DNA from: Anticarsia gemmatalis
Taxonomy: Eukaryota > Arthropoda > Insecta > Lepidoptera > Erebidae
DNA length: 64,000 nt
Assembly (NCBI RefSeq): GCF_050436995.1
Contig: NC_134767.1
Location: forward strand, 3,100,001-3,164,000
Reading direction: 5' to 3'
The position numbers and the translations under genes were made by a program. A model generated the notes under the pieces. It saw nothing but the letters and a program-made list of their open reading frames with translations, was not told the origin of the DNA and made no database searches. Of the stretch, positions 45,528 through 56,081 are shown piece by piece (positions within the stretch are counted from its first letter, which is position 1; each line of letters opens with the position of its first letter).

Positions 45528-45695
45528 TAGCGCGATTCTCTACATACAGTACTAACGAGACGAGTATTAAGATTTTGACATTTAAAATGTACAGCAGAAA
45601 TAGTTCTAACGGCGCCTGCCAGAGGCGCTGATCTAAATTAAAAGTGTATTTTGTTAGTCGATAGCTAGCCTGTTGTCGATAGTTATAGAAAATCG
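45528..45695. mobile_element. MITE copy, TAGCKCG-terminus family
   Basis: It starts TAGCGCGATTCTCTAC and ends GTCGATAGTTATAGAAAATC, with GTACAGCAGAAATAGTTC inside. It ends about 11 bp beyond the stop codon of the minus-strand receptor B, so it probably supplies that gene's 3' UTR and possibly its polyadenylation signal. Confidence 0.7.
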
Positions 45696-45705
45696 GCCCT
45701 CCGGT

Positions 45706-47711
45706 CTACTTAAACATTTTATAATACTGTATTTGAATAAGAGCTATAAGATGTACGATACAGAATGAGATAAAACCAAGAATCTGGCCACTTGACAACG
45801 ATATAGAACGAAATATAGTGAACTGTATTCGACGAGTTTCAAGGACGTCGATAAATTGCTGTAATTCTAACATCTCTCGTTCATCTGAAAAAAAAAATGG
45901 TGGTATAAAAATTCTGCGTGGTAAAAAAGTACAAAAATAAAAAAAAAAATGTAATTTCATTCAGCTAGACAGTCAGCTAGCTGACTGAAAAGGTAGTTTA
46001 CAATAAAATTGCCTTTCTGTACTTACTGATAAGCTCCATAGATTTGGCGATTGTAATTGTCTTAATTTTCTTGAGTTCATCTTGAATTAAATCCACCAGC
46101 ACCATAGCAAAAGCCAGTGAATGGAAAGTGTGCCCTATAGTATCAAAAATCAGTATAAACTGATGTGTACTCACATCCTAGAAAAAAAACTAAGTGTAAA
46201 TTAGGAAATAATTATAGTGATAGTTCAATACAATGTTCGACTGCCTCCGTGGCGCAGTGGTTTAGGTCACCACGCCGCTACCATTGCGATTTGCGTCGGG
46301 AGAATTATTTGTGCGATCCACAAATAATTGTTTTGGGTTTGGTTGTGCTTTGTGTCCGTTGTTTGTATGTTTGTAAAAGTCACCGCGACACAAGAGCAAT
46401 TCGTAGTGCGGGAGTTGTCTTAAAAAAAAACAAACAAACAAATGTACAGTACCGCGATTCTGTGCTACTATCGAGTATCGAACACCGGTTAGCTATCGAA
46501 CAATTTTACTCGAAAATCTGTTAACACCTCTACCGGGCTCCGAAAGAACTATTTTGGCAGTACATTTTAAATGTCAAACTCTCGATACTCGACAGTACAG
46601 ACTACACAGAATCGCGCTACAGACTAAGTATAATAGGTGTTTATTTCTTGACATCTCATCGTATATTTATGAACAAAGCAATTTTAATAGGGCAACTTAA
46701 TTACCAATGTATTTAAAATCTTGTGAAGAGAAAATGGTCGTTCCAAAAATTAAATACTCATCTGCATCTTTATTTCTTATATAATGTTTGAAATAGGTAG
46801 AAACGTTAAATTATTAACTAATTTTGATTCCAACAGAAAAATGATTTCTGTAAAATGCATTTTGAAATTTCGTAAATTGCCTGATGTCAGTGGCAATAAA
46901 AATATTTAATACTCACTCGTTTCCATTCAGTGAGAGTTCCATAATAATCAAATATCAATCTTGGCACGGATATAGCCATAAATGAAGTAACCTAAAGGAT
47001 AAAAAAGATCATTCAATAAAAACTTCTAATTAAATTTAAAGTTAGCAACAAGGAATTTGTTGACATACTGACCATCATTTGCAAAGGCAACCTAATTTCG
47101 TCCCAAGAATCGACTAACGTTTCATAAATTTCATAATATTTCTTAATAAAAAATACATTCGTAAAACTGTCCGTTTCAACAGTTTTTCTGATCACTTTCA
47201 CTCGAAGGTATAATAATAAAAATATCAGTATAATATACAGTTGTCCTACATCGATCAATAACCAAAGTATATTGACCGACAGCATACCTATCGGCTCATA
47301 AACAAAGCATACCATTGGTGCACCATAACAAATTAAACCGTATACAAGAATTCTTCGTACTATCAAAGTTATCAGGAGATATATCAAAATCATTTTTAAT
47401 TTTTCATATATTTTTTCTGCACATGGTAGCAGATCTATTACTGCGCGGCGCCGAAAGAATTCCAAAACATATTTCTCTTGAGTTTTTATTGATATAAAAA
47501 AGTATAATAAGTATTCCACGAGAGTGGAGATTCTATCAAACAATGAGTATCCTGGTGCCTCTGTGATTACGAAATAAACAATTAATGTTGCAATAGTTAA
47601 ACCATATATAACATGCAACTTTGGGCTTCGCGTGTAACTATAATAACCAAAAAAGCTGCGAATTTTTAATATAGGTTGAATGTCAAATACCAATTTGTGT
47701 GAGGTTTCCAT
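45706..47711 (-). CDS. Gustatory receptor B (7tm_7 family), complete
   Basis: Minus-strand exons: 47073..47711, 46917..46991, 46027..46177 and 45706..45884, giving 1,044 nt and 347 residues, phases 0, 0, 1. The start METSHKLVFDIQ leads to SFFGYYSY. Conserved marks include LLYLRVKVIRKTVE, YEIYETLVDSWDEIRLP, AMVLVDLIQDELKKI in exon 3 and NEREMLELQQFIDVLE with HLIALIQI in exon 4. Exon 1 is six codons shorter and exon 2 one codon shorter than in most paralogues. The CNLKP-type N-terminal motif is changed to FDIQP. Donors are GTCAGT, GTGAGT and GTAAGT. Intron 1 is only 81 nt. Intron 2 has gained a SINE and a MITE close to the exon-3 acceptor. Convergent with A, divergent from C. Confidence 0.85.
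46239..46440 (+). mobile_element. tRNA-derived SINE (family 1)
   Basis: GACTGCCTCCGTGGCGCAGT then GGTTTAGGTCACCACGCCGC, the conserved ACAAATAATTGTTTTGGGTT, TGTGTCCGTTGTTTGTATG and GTGCGGGAGTTGTC, then an A/CAAA-rich tail. The stretch around the B box is partly deleted. It lies in intron 2 of receptor B, antisense to it, about 60 bp upstream of the exon-3 acceptor. Confidence 0.85.
46450..46620. mobile_element. MITE copy, TAGCKCG-terminus family
   Basis: TACCGCGATTCTGTGCTAC opens it and ACTACACAGAATCGCGCTAC closes it, giving clear inverted ends. The core GGCAGTACATTTTAAATGTC and AAACTCTCGATACTCGACAG is shared with the other copies. It directly follows the SINE in intron 2 of receptor B. Confidence 0.8.
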
Positions 47712-48607
47712 GTTTGACTTGGCTCAAATCCATTACTCATTTGGTGAAGTTGTAAAGAGACTTATTATTTATTTAAAATCGCCTATGTTATTACTTTACA
47801 TGGCACTTTATTTTATTTGTTTAGAATGTACACGTTCCGTATTTTCATGATGCTATGATAATGTCGAAATATTTCAACCATACCAGATACTTATCTTCAT
47901 ACATTAGTAATATTATGTAGAAAATGATGTGGAACTTAAAGAAATCGATTACTTTTATCACCAAGTGACACCTTGACTTTGGGTAAAGCGCGTGGCAACC
48001 TGCTCAACTATAGTTTGCGACCAGAAGTGTATATTGAGAAAATCGTCTCTGGGGTTAATAAATCTGAAATGTGGTTTAAAAGGGACATTATGTCTATTAA
48101 AGCATTCAAACAGGACATAAAATTAAGTAGTTGAAGTAACCATCTTATCAAATGTACATGTTTTATTTGCAGCAGGATTACGTAATATGAGATTTAAATG
48201 TAAAGTTACTTATTTTGTCATTGCACAGTAATTGAGTGCAACATAAAATGCCGAATAAAAATTTCGAAATGTATGTAAAACTAATATTGTCGATGTTCAA
48301 TACATTCGTGATGACTTTATAATAACCGTAACGTAAGAGATTGCAATAAGTGTTATTGTAGTGGAAACTATTACTGTAATATTTTTATAAATATAAAGTG
48401 ACGATAGGAAATCCAATGAAAGCAAAAAGAAATGAAATATAAAGACTCTCTATTGTAACCTGTAGAAATAGTACACTTATTTCATACAGCTAATATTAAA
48501 ATAGAATAGTATTGGCGGCCTTATCGCATGGAAGCCATTTCTTAAAGACTACCATTAGAATGGAGAGACATTGTTGAAAAAAAAATAGAGATAGATTAGA
48601 GAATTAA
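47712..48607. other. Intergenic between divergent receptors B and C
   Basis: This and the following SINE separate the start codons of B (minus) and C (plus) by about 1.3 kb. Promoters of both must lie here. I see no motif I can assign. AT-rich, no exons. Confidence 0.4.
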
Positions 48608-48930
48608 TCGAGCGGTGATAGCCGAGTGGTATAAGTTGACACCTCCCACGCAAGTGGTCGCAGGTTCGAACCCAAGGCAACACACCAATGACTTTTCGAA
48701 GTTATGTGTGTATTAGAAATAATTATCACATGCTCCAACGGTGAAGGAAAAACATCGTGAGGAAACCTTGCATGCCTAAAAATTTGTTTAAAGCATTTAT
48801 TGAGGGCATGCAAAGTCCCCAACCCGCACTTGGCCAGCGTGGTGGACTCAAGGCCTAACCCCTCCCTGATTACGGTAGGAGACCCTTGCCCAGCAGTGGG
48901 ACATTAATGGGTTAAATTTAAATTTTAAAA
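48608..48930 (+). mobile_element. tRNA-derived SINE (family 2), full length
   Basis: The head AGCGGTGATAGCCGAGTGGT carries the A box and GGTCGCAGGTTCGAACCC the B box. The body includes GACTTTTCGAAGTTATGTGT, ACGGTGAAGGAAAAACATCG, AGTCCCCAACCCGCACTTGG and GCCCAGCAGTGGGAC, and ends in an AT-rich tail. It is flanked by the perfect 11-bp direct repeat TAGAGAATTAA (48,597-48,607 and 48,931-48,941). It lies about 110 bp upstream of the start codon of receptor C, so it may sit in its promoter or 5' UTR. Confidence 0.92.
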
Positions 48931-49050
48931 TAGAGAATTAAAACTGACAAAGCTGGAGCTAGTTTTGGATATAGTGCAACATCAAGACAATAAATTAATA
49001 TTAAATTAAACATAATTCTTAAGGACAGTGACAATTTGATTCTAAAAAAT

Positions 49051-50838
49051 ATGGCAAAAGCGAAAAAAGAACTTCTAAATATACGACCAATATTTTTATT
49101 TCGTTTCATATTTGGATACCATATTGAAGTTGGCCCGTCCAAACTTCGCTTCTGGCCGAAACTTTACACAATACTGATTGTTCCTCTGCTAATATATTTC
49201 TTCCAGACGTGTGATTTAAATGTGCATCCATTTTACAAATGGGCTCTTTGTAGCGAATATACAGCGTATGTTATTATGTCTCAGTATACAAAAGATGAAT
49301 ACGTGTTTCGATTCTACAAATGTATATCAATAGACACGTTACCTGGTTCTGAAGAAACTTTAAAATCTTTTTGGAAAGTTTTGACTTCTTTCTATGTAAC
49401 AGTTGCAGTATTCAGAATTGTACATTTGATAATTTTCTTCAAGGGTGAAATTTTGATAATCCTTTACGAACATAATCTGGATACTTTGGCCTTCTGTTTG
49501 TTGTTGATGGCAAATAATATGGGTCAAGTAGACTATGTTCTGATCTTTTGCTTATTGTATTTTCGAGTTGGTATGATTAAAAATACGATGGATAGTGTCG
49601 GGTTCGATGATATGTCTATGAAGAAATATTCACCAATAAAGTATTTGAAAATGTATGAAGATTTGGTTAATTCTTTAGATGGTGCTGATTTACATATTAA
49701 GGTTAAGGTGAGGAATGAAAAATAATCTATTCTGGAAAAAATAGAGTCCATGGTAATGAGGTAATAAATTCAATTGTTGAAACAGTTAAGAACCTAGCAT
49801 TAATGTGATATAAATACATTGCAGATTTCAATTCTCCTGTGTTTTACATTACCCAAACTAATGTTTTTATTGTATACAAGAGTATCGCTCTTCAAATTGA
49901 ATGTAAGTAATTTTTATTTATTACTATCACTTTTTAGAATTTAAGCTTTAATAAATTTATATTTCATCTCTTTCTCTTTTCTTTAGAATGTGTCCTATCT
50001 GGAAGTAGAGTGACCAACCTAGTATTTCCAAGTATTTCTTTTACCATTGCCTTGTCTTATGACATTCTCTTGCTATCTCTCTCATCTTGTCTTCGCTTGT
50101 TCAATTGTTTTTTTTTTCATTTCAGGGAATAGAATTTAGATTTATAGCATCTACAATTTTGACGACATTGGAAACCTACATGTGCCTGATATTCGCCATG
50201 ATTTTGTTGGATCTAATTCATGATGATTTGACATCTATCAAAAGTTTAACTATTCAGAAAGGCGTTTATTGCAAAGGTATACAATTGTCTCCGTCTTTTG
50301 TATGATAATATGAAAAACAACATTCAAATTATACTAAACTTAAAATTTCATACAGCATTCGTTTTTTGTCACTACGTAACTAATGCCCGGTTTCTGAGTA
50401 CATTTAGCAGTAGTTTATATATTCAATAGCGTTTCTTTACATGAATTTAAACGCTATTGAAGAGATAAACTACCGCCAGCTAAATAACTGGTACTCAGAA
50501 ACCGGGAATTGCTACTTTTGTAGCAAATGTATTAAAAAATTGTAGATGAATTTTTGAATAAGAATGAAAATTATCAATGTATAAAAAATATATTTGAAAA
50601 TACTTACCAATTTTATGAAATTGCTTACACTTTTATAAATATTTTTTGTTCTACATTTACAGATGAACGAGCAAGAGAAGATTTAGAGTTTATGATTGAA
50701 ATGATAAATCAATTTCCTTTCAAGATCTCTATACTACGCCTAATACCAGTATCGGTTGTAACATTTGTTGGTTTTTTGTCTTTTTGCATCATCAATATAA
50801 TGGCAATTATTCAGATCAAGTATTTTATAGATGTATGA
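49051..50838 (+). CDS. Gustatory receptor C (7tm_7 family), complete
   Basis: Exons: 49051..49707, 49825..49902, 50126..50276 and 50663..50838, giving 1,062 nt and 353 residues, phases 0, 0, 1. I chose the ATG at 49,051 (MAKAKKELLN) because it makes exon 1 exactly 657 nt as in A, D and F; the upstream in-frame codon is TTG. Conserved marks are FLFRFIFGYHIEV, KLRFWPKLY, YTKDEYVFRFYKC, LLYFRVGMIKNTMD, YLKMYEDLVNSLD, AMILLDLIHDDLTSI and DERAREDLEFMIEM, with NIMAIIQI at the end. Donors are GTGAGG, GTAAGT and GTATAC; the last is weaker. AATAAA overlaps the stop codon. Introns are short and compact except intron 3, which holds a small MITE. Confidence 0.87.
50386..50506. mobile_element. Small foldback MITE in intron 3 of receptor C
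   Basis: The ends CCCGGTTTCTGAGTAC and GTACTCAGAAACCGGG are perfectly inverted. Pairing extends inward (AGTTTATATATTCAATAGCG against CGCTATTGAAGAGATAAACT) around a short centre. A decayed relative is at about 41,045-41,100 (GCCGGTTTTTGAGTAAATTT). Confidence 0.85.
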
Positions 50839-51223
50839 ATAAAGTATCAAATGTACGTCATAAATCTTTTATTTTATTAATTACTAAACAGCAGCACAAA
50901 AACAATACTTATGTAAATAAGTTACAATTAATTTATCTTGAAGAATACCTGATTTCTAACTTTATATTGATATTCTATAGCAAAGCTTCCATCCTATGCA
51001 TTTGCTTTCATAAGCCTTCCTCAAGGTACAATTCTTGGTCCACACCAAGAAGAAATCTAGCAGCTAGCTAGTACCTGATCTTTAACAAATCAAAATAATA
51101 TCACTCTTGATATTCATATTTCAAATTGATGTTGTTATTTTTATTGGTTTTATACCTATGAAGATCTATAAAGCTTTACAGAAGAAAGGCTAGGGTTTAA
51201 AAGAATTAAACAACAAAAGACAG

Positions 51224-53698
51224 TTAAAGATAAAATTTAATCTGCACAATAGCCATAATATGTACAATGCAGAAGGAAATAAAACCGAGGAACGCACGCA
51301 TTGATAATGGCACTACACGCCACAGGGTGTATCGTAGTGGACGTGCTTCCATTACATCGAGGAATAGCTGCAATTCAGACCTCTCACGTTCACCTGCACA
51401 AAAACAAACACTTTTTAACTGTTTTAAACTGAATAGACATGTCTTTCTATCTTTCTATCTGTAGAATTTTTTGTTATAGAATAATTATGCTATTAAGGGT
51501 ACTAAAAATATATTTTCATTTTACGTGAAAGCTTCGAAGTTTTATTAGGTTACCAATGACGTACACTCTCTCTCTCTTTGTTTGGTTATAATTACGAATA
51601 CAATAAATAGTTCTTTAAAGTATAATATATTTTAATAAGCATCTGCAAACAATGTGTTTACAGGATTTGCGTTCCTGAAATACGACGCGACGAATGTAAT
51701 TCGACCCAACAATTTAAGCAAATAAACAAATTTCATTTTTACCTTACACACAAAATTAAATATGTACAATACCTTTTTTTGCGTCAGGAAAATGTATTAC
51801 TGCATGTCCGACGCCAGGGAGGAAAGCTGGGGTCTGTCGGGCTCTCCCGCCGGCAATGCGTACCGGCTAACGTGGGCATACCGACTAAACACCTGACGGT
51901 GTTCCAACGTTCACCATAAGATGGCCAGGACGCGGTACCTCTGATTGGATACTCCGCGTCCCAGCCGGAAATAATAATATGTCAATTCCTAGATAAACTG
52001 CATGATCTACTTACATTTGCATTGCATGCATTTAGCAGCTGTCATCGAATGTATGGCTTCCAGTTCAATCTGGACCAGATCCAGCATCACAATGCCAAAT
52101 ACCAAGCACATGTATGTTTGTCCTACTGTGTCTAAAGTTCTTACAGCCTGCCACATCGTTGGACCCTGGAAAATGAAGCTTAAGTAGATATTGCTGCTTT
52201 TATCTATACTAATATTATAAAGCTGAAGAGTTTGTTTGTTTGAACGCGCTAAAACCAGAAACTACTGGTCCGATTTGAAAAATTCTTTCAGTGTTTGATA
52301 GTCCATTTATCGAGGAAGGCTATAGGCTAGGTATATATCATCACGCTACAACCAATAGGAGCAGAGTAGCAATAAAAAAAATACGAAAACGGAGAAAAAA
52401 TTCACCCATTCTCTCTAATGTGACGCAAGCGAAGGTGCACGGGTCAGCTAGTACTATCTAAAAAGAATACAGTGAAGTAAATGAAGCATTATTAGACTAT
52501 TTCTATTAGTCTTCGATCGTATAGACTAATATTATAAGGACAATATTGTTAACCAATCATGGCCTATGACGCACCTAGCGTGTCTTGAAGAAACTTTCAG
52601 GGAGGCCAATGACACTCTGCTCTGCTGTAATTTAATTTTTTATTCAATTTAAAGAATAAATTCTTTTATTTGATATAAAAATTAACTTAAATATATCAGG
52701 AGTCAACTACGCGCTAGGTGCGTCATCATCCAGGAAGGCCATTAGCGTGACCTGTGCGTCATTCAATTTTGTATAGGGCCGGGAAAGGCTCGAAAAATAA
52801 AGGTGGTGAGGAATCAGTTACGAACAATTTGACTTTGGCAGATACTTTAACTTTTATCTTAGTAATAACATTAGAACTTACGAACTCCTTGAACGATGTT
52901 ACAGTCCCAAAACATTCGGATATCAGTCTTGGTACTGATATACATAGGAAAATCAATAACTAAAAGAAAAAGACAAAAATATAATCACAAAATCTGATCT
53001 AATCATATCAATTTTTCAAACTATTTTACCCCAGAACTCACCATAAATTTCAAAGGAAAATCAATTTCAGTTAAAGAATCTACTAATGCTTCGTACATCC
53101 GACTGTAATTCCTAGCAGAATATTTGTTTATAGGTGTGCTATCAAAACCATTCATCATCATGGTCTTTCTCACAATTTTAACTCGAAAATACAGCAATAG
53201 AAATATCATTATAATGATGTATTGTCCTATATCTATTGCTACCCAGAGCGTGTTCATTGCCGCCACTCCTAGAGGCTCTATCACCAAGCAGACTATTGGA
53301 GAATTGAGACATATCAACGCAGAAAACACAAATCTTCGGCATATAACTATTGTTAGACTTAATATCAAAAATATCCGTAATTTTTCTAACATTTCCTTTC
53401 CACATGGTAGGTCATCTATAATCGGCTTGCGCTGGTAAAATCCGTAAACATGTTTGTCTCTTGTTGCCATAGATATAAGAATATACATCAAAAATTCTAC
53501 ACAAGTACTTCCTTTCATTACCCAAGGTAAAGTATTTGACTGAGTGCAGACGGAGAAAATTATAAGCGCTGTTATCAAAAAACTGTATACATTTGAAAAG
53601 AACCGTAAAGTTGGAGATTTTGCAGTCGAATAATAGCCAAAAATCAATCTTATAAAAATTACTGGGGTCAAATTGCACACAGTACTAGAAACACCCAT
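51224..53698 (-). CDS. Gustatory receptor D (7tm_7 family), complete
   Basis: Minus-strand exons: 53042..53698, 52882..52959, 52015..52165 and 51224..51393, giving 1,056 nt and 351 residues, phases 0, 0, 1. The start is the ATG at 53,698 (MGVSSTVCNLTPVIFIRLIF). Conserved marks include ATRDKHVYGFYQR, DIGQYIIIMIFLLLYFRVK, YSRMYEALVDSLTEIDFPLK, FGIVMLDLVQIELEAI and ERERSELQLFLDVMEARPL, with HIMAIVQI at the end. Phase-1 joining at exon 3/4 makes a Cys (TGT) where A, C and F have Asp or Gly. Donors are GTGAGT, GTAAGT and GTAAGT. Intron 2 contains a Helitron and an inverted repeat; intron 3 contains a retroposon fragment. Confidence 0.86.
51811..51975 (-). mobile_element. GC-rich retroposon fragment (LINE 3' end type)
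   Basis: The minus strand reads CCGGCTGGGACGCGGAGTAT, TTTAGTCGGTATGCCCACG, CCGGCGGGAGAGCCCGACAG and CCCCAGCTTTCCTCCCTGG, sharing block order with 29,586-29,884. It lies in intron 3 of receptor D. Target-site duplications are not clear. Confidence 0.5.
52203..52451 (+). mobile_element. Non-autonomous Helitron in intron 2 of receptor D
   Basis: It starts TCTATACTAATATTATAAAG and ends GCACGGGTCAGCTAG between A and T. The block TAGGTATATATCATCACGC and the 3' hairpin region GACGCAAGCGAAGGTGC are present. It is antisense to receptor D. Confidence 0.85.
52566..52726. repeat. Inverted repeat in intron 2 of receptor D
   Basis: ATGACGCACCTAGCG (52,566-52,580) and its exact complement CGCTAGGTGCGTCAT (52,712-52,726) flank about 130 bp. 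GGAGGCCAATGAC and GGAAGGCCATTAGCG lie nearby, so inversion is partial beyond the core. Possibly a degraded MITE. Confidence 0.5.
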
Positions 53699-54183
53699 GA
53701 TCAATACCAGTAATAGTTTGTTTTATACATAAGAACTTACAGTACCTATACATTATTATATTTTTTGTTGATGACGCAATCAATATAGATATTTTTATTT
53801 TGATAAGTAGATATTATAGAGAAGATAATGTTTTTCCACATAATATTAATAATATTAAGTGAATACAGAAAGTTAGGTGTCTAATTATTTGTAATCAACA
53901 TTGATTGCAGAAGCATGGTTAGGGACGAATTGCTTCGGCGTGAGTGTCTCTGAGATGAGAATCATAATAGTCAGACTAAGTATACAAAGGCCATGCCTTA
54001 AATTGTATGGAAATATTTAAATGCTTAGGATACAGAATTGAATAATCTTTACGAAGCTATTTCTAATATTAATCAAGTAAAGATACAATCAAGAAAGATA
54101 GAATAACAAAAAATACATGCAGATAGGACAATTGGTTTAATAGGCAAACCATATCAGACATAATCCGTACAATGCCTCTTTGA
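53699..54183. other. Upstream region of receptor D
   Basis: AT-rich; the promoter of D should lie here but no motif is identifiable. No exon was seen. Confidence 0.35.
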
Positions 54184-54390
54184 CTGCCGCCGTGTCGCAG
54201 TGGTTTAGGTCACCACATCGCTACCATTGCGTCTCGAGGTCGTGGGTTCGATTCCCTACCTGGACGATTATTTGTGCGATCCACAAATAATTGTTTCGGG
54301 TCTGGTTGTAATTTGTGTCCGTTGTTTGTATATTTATAAAAGTTCCCGTGTCACAAGAGCAACTCTTAGTGCGGGGGACGTCTTTAAAGT
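54184..54390 (+). mobile_element. tRNA-derived SINE (family 1)
   Basis: GACTGCCGCCGTGTCGCAGT, then CGTGGGTTCGATTCCCTACC (B box), ACAAATAATTGTTTCGGGTC, TGTGTCCGTTGTTTGTATA, CAAGAGCAACTCTTAGTGCG and GGGGACGTC. It is a nearly complete copy. Confidence 0.88.
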
Positions 54391-54721
54391 TTCTTTCTAA
54401 AGAGAAAAATCTCAATATGTAGAAATGGTACCCTAAAATAAAACTAAGATGATTATTATATATTTAGATTATTTTTTGGCAATAATTTTAAGGCTAAACT
54501 TGAACCAATATCTTCTTTTGAGGAGCACGGTCAAATGACCAAAATAGGGTGTTATAGTTTTTATTCAACGGGATGACTGATATACATAAATACATATAGT
54601 ATCTAGAATATGCAATATTGGTAAGGATCACAGGGGGGATACATATAAATTAGCGTTTTTAAACTCTCGCGACTAGTACACATAATATTATAATGCAACA
54701 GGTCTTAAACGCAATTGAAAA

Positions 54722-54962
54722 TCTATGCTAATATTATAAAGCTGAAGAGTTTGTTTGTTTGAACGCGCTAATCTCAGGAACTACTAGTCCGATTTGAAAA
54801 GTTTTAGTGTTAGATAGCCCATTTATCGAGGAAGGCTATAGGCTATATAACATCACGCTACGGTCATTAGAAGCGGAGTAGCAACGAGAAATGTTACAAA
54901 AACGGGGAAAACTTTGACTCATTCTCTTAGGTGATGCAAGCGAAGTTGCGTTAGTCAGCTAG
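54722..54962 (+). mobile_element. Non-autonomous Helitron
   Basis: It starts TCTATGCTAATATTATAAAG and ends GCGTTAGTCAGCTAG between A and T, with CTATATAACATCACGCTACG inside. The left flank (GCAACAGGTCTTAAACGCAA then TTGAAAA) matches the edge of the MITE seen at 41,895-42,066, suggesting it inserted into such a copy. Confidence 0.8.
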
Positions 54963-55708
54963 TTAAATATAACCATGACAATGAAAACATTTGTATGCCT
55001 ATTATTTGTCATTAATTTCTGCAACTGGTAGTAATACTTTTATAAAGTCTTTAATAGCTATTCAGGTAATGAGAATGGAGAAGTACCTACGTTCTATCAA
55101 CTTTATCGCCTGTTCTGAGTATACAGTCAATAACTTTTTATGTTTATCTTTATTGTATTGAACTAATAGACAATGAATGTTATAATAGTATTAATGTAGT
55201 AATATAAAAAACATCATTATGAATACGGCTGTTCATGTAACTGAATATATCTCACAAAAATACATGTAATTAAGTACATTTTATTGTGTAAAGAACAAAT
55301 TTTAACTAAATCGAAAAGTTATACAGTTTTTTTTTGTTCATTCAATGATTCGCTTATAGCTAGTTACGGTCATCGGCTAGACATAATATACATATATGTA
55401 AACGATCAGTGCGTTAAGCAACCCAAACGCGGAAATTTTATACGTCAAAGATAAAAAAAAAACATTTATTTCTGTCCATGTTTACAATATTTTTAAAACA
55501 ATGATAGCCACACTAGGCATTGCCTGTATCGTGGTATCAATGCAATTGATTACCAAATATGACTCAATATACAATTATTATTGTGCTGCTTAAAGCTACA
55601 ATTAAGTATACAAGATAATTATAAAGATACTAAATTGGAACCATATCATGCAAAATAAAGTTTTGACTATAATGTGCCTGTAATGTGATGATATAATGTG
55701 ACTTCTTT
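54963..55708. other. Intergenic, nothing recognised
   Basis: AT-rich spacer between receptors D and E without exon-like frames. Confidence 0.4.
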
Positions 55709-55955
55709 TTCTTATCGTATGGTTAGTGGTCGACCTAGTGTCAAAGTTGTTTAAGCCGCCCGAAGGCCTTTGACATGGCTTAACGACCGTTATCGACCAC
55801 GATCCCGGGACCGACTTTTAACGTGCCCTCCGAAGCACGGAGACGCCCATTTCAAATACTACTATGCGGTCACCCAACTATGGAGTGACCGCGCCAAGGG
55901 TTGCCGTGGTGCCGCCGACCGGTGACGTGGGTGGCCGCCTATGAGCTAAATGTCT
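55709..55955 (-). mobile_element. 5S-like SINE, long copy
   Basis: The plus strand shows CTTATCGTATGGTTAGTGGT, CAAGCC-type CCGCCCGAAGGCCTTTGAC, GCCCTCCGAAGCACGGAGAC and ATGCGGTCACCCAACTATGG then AGTGACCGCGCCAAGG. It is the reverse complement of the element at 1582 and keeps the 5S-like GGGTGACCGC core. Confidence 0.65.
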
Positions 55956-56081
55956 CAATATTTCAGTTTTTCTTCTTCATTAAGATTACAGTCGCTAAGC
56001 CATCGCAATGGACATCGAGCAGCCTGATTAACTTTGAGACTAGTTTAACCACTTACTATACGGTGAATGAATGAAGAAATA

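Noticed and set aside
48608..48700. A functional tRNA gene, because A and B boxes are clear
   Set aside because: The head lacks a complete acceptor stem and continues into a SINE body with target-site duplications.
49036..49050. Start of receptor C at 49,036
   Set aside because: The codon is TTG. The first ATG at 49,051 gives exactly the 657-nt exon 1 seen in paralogues.
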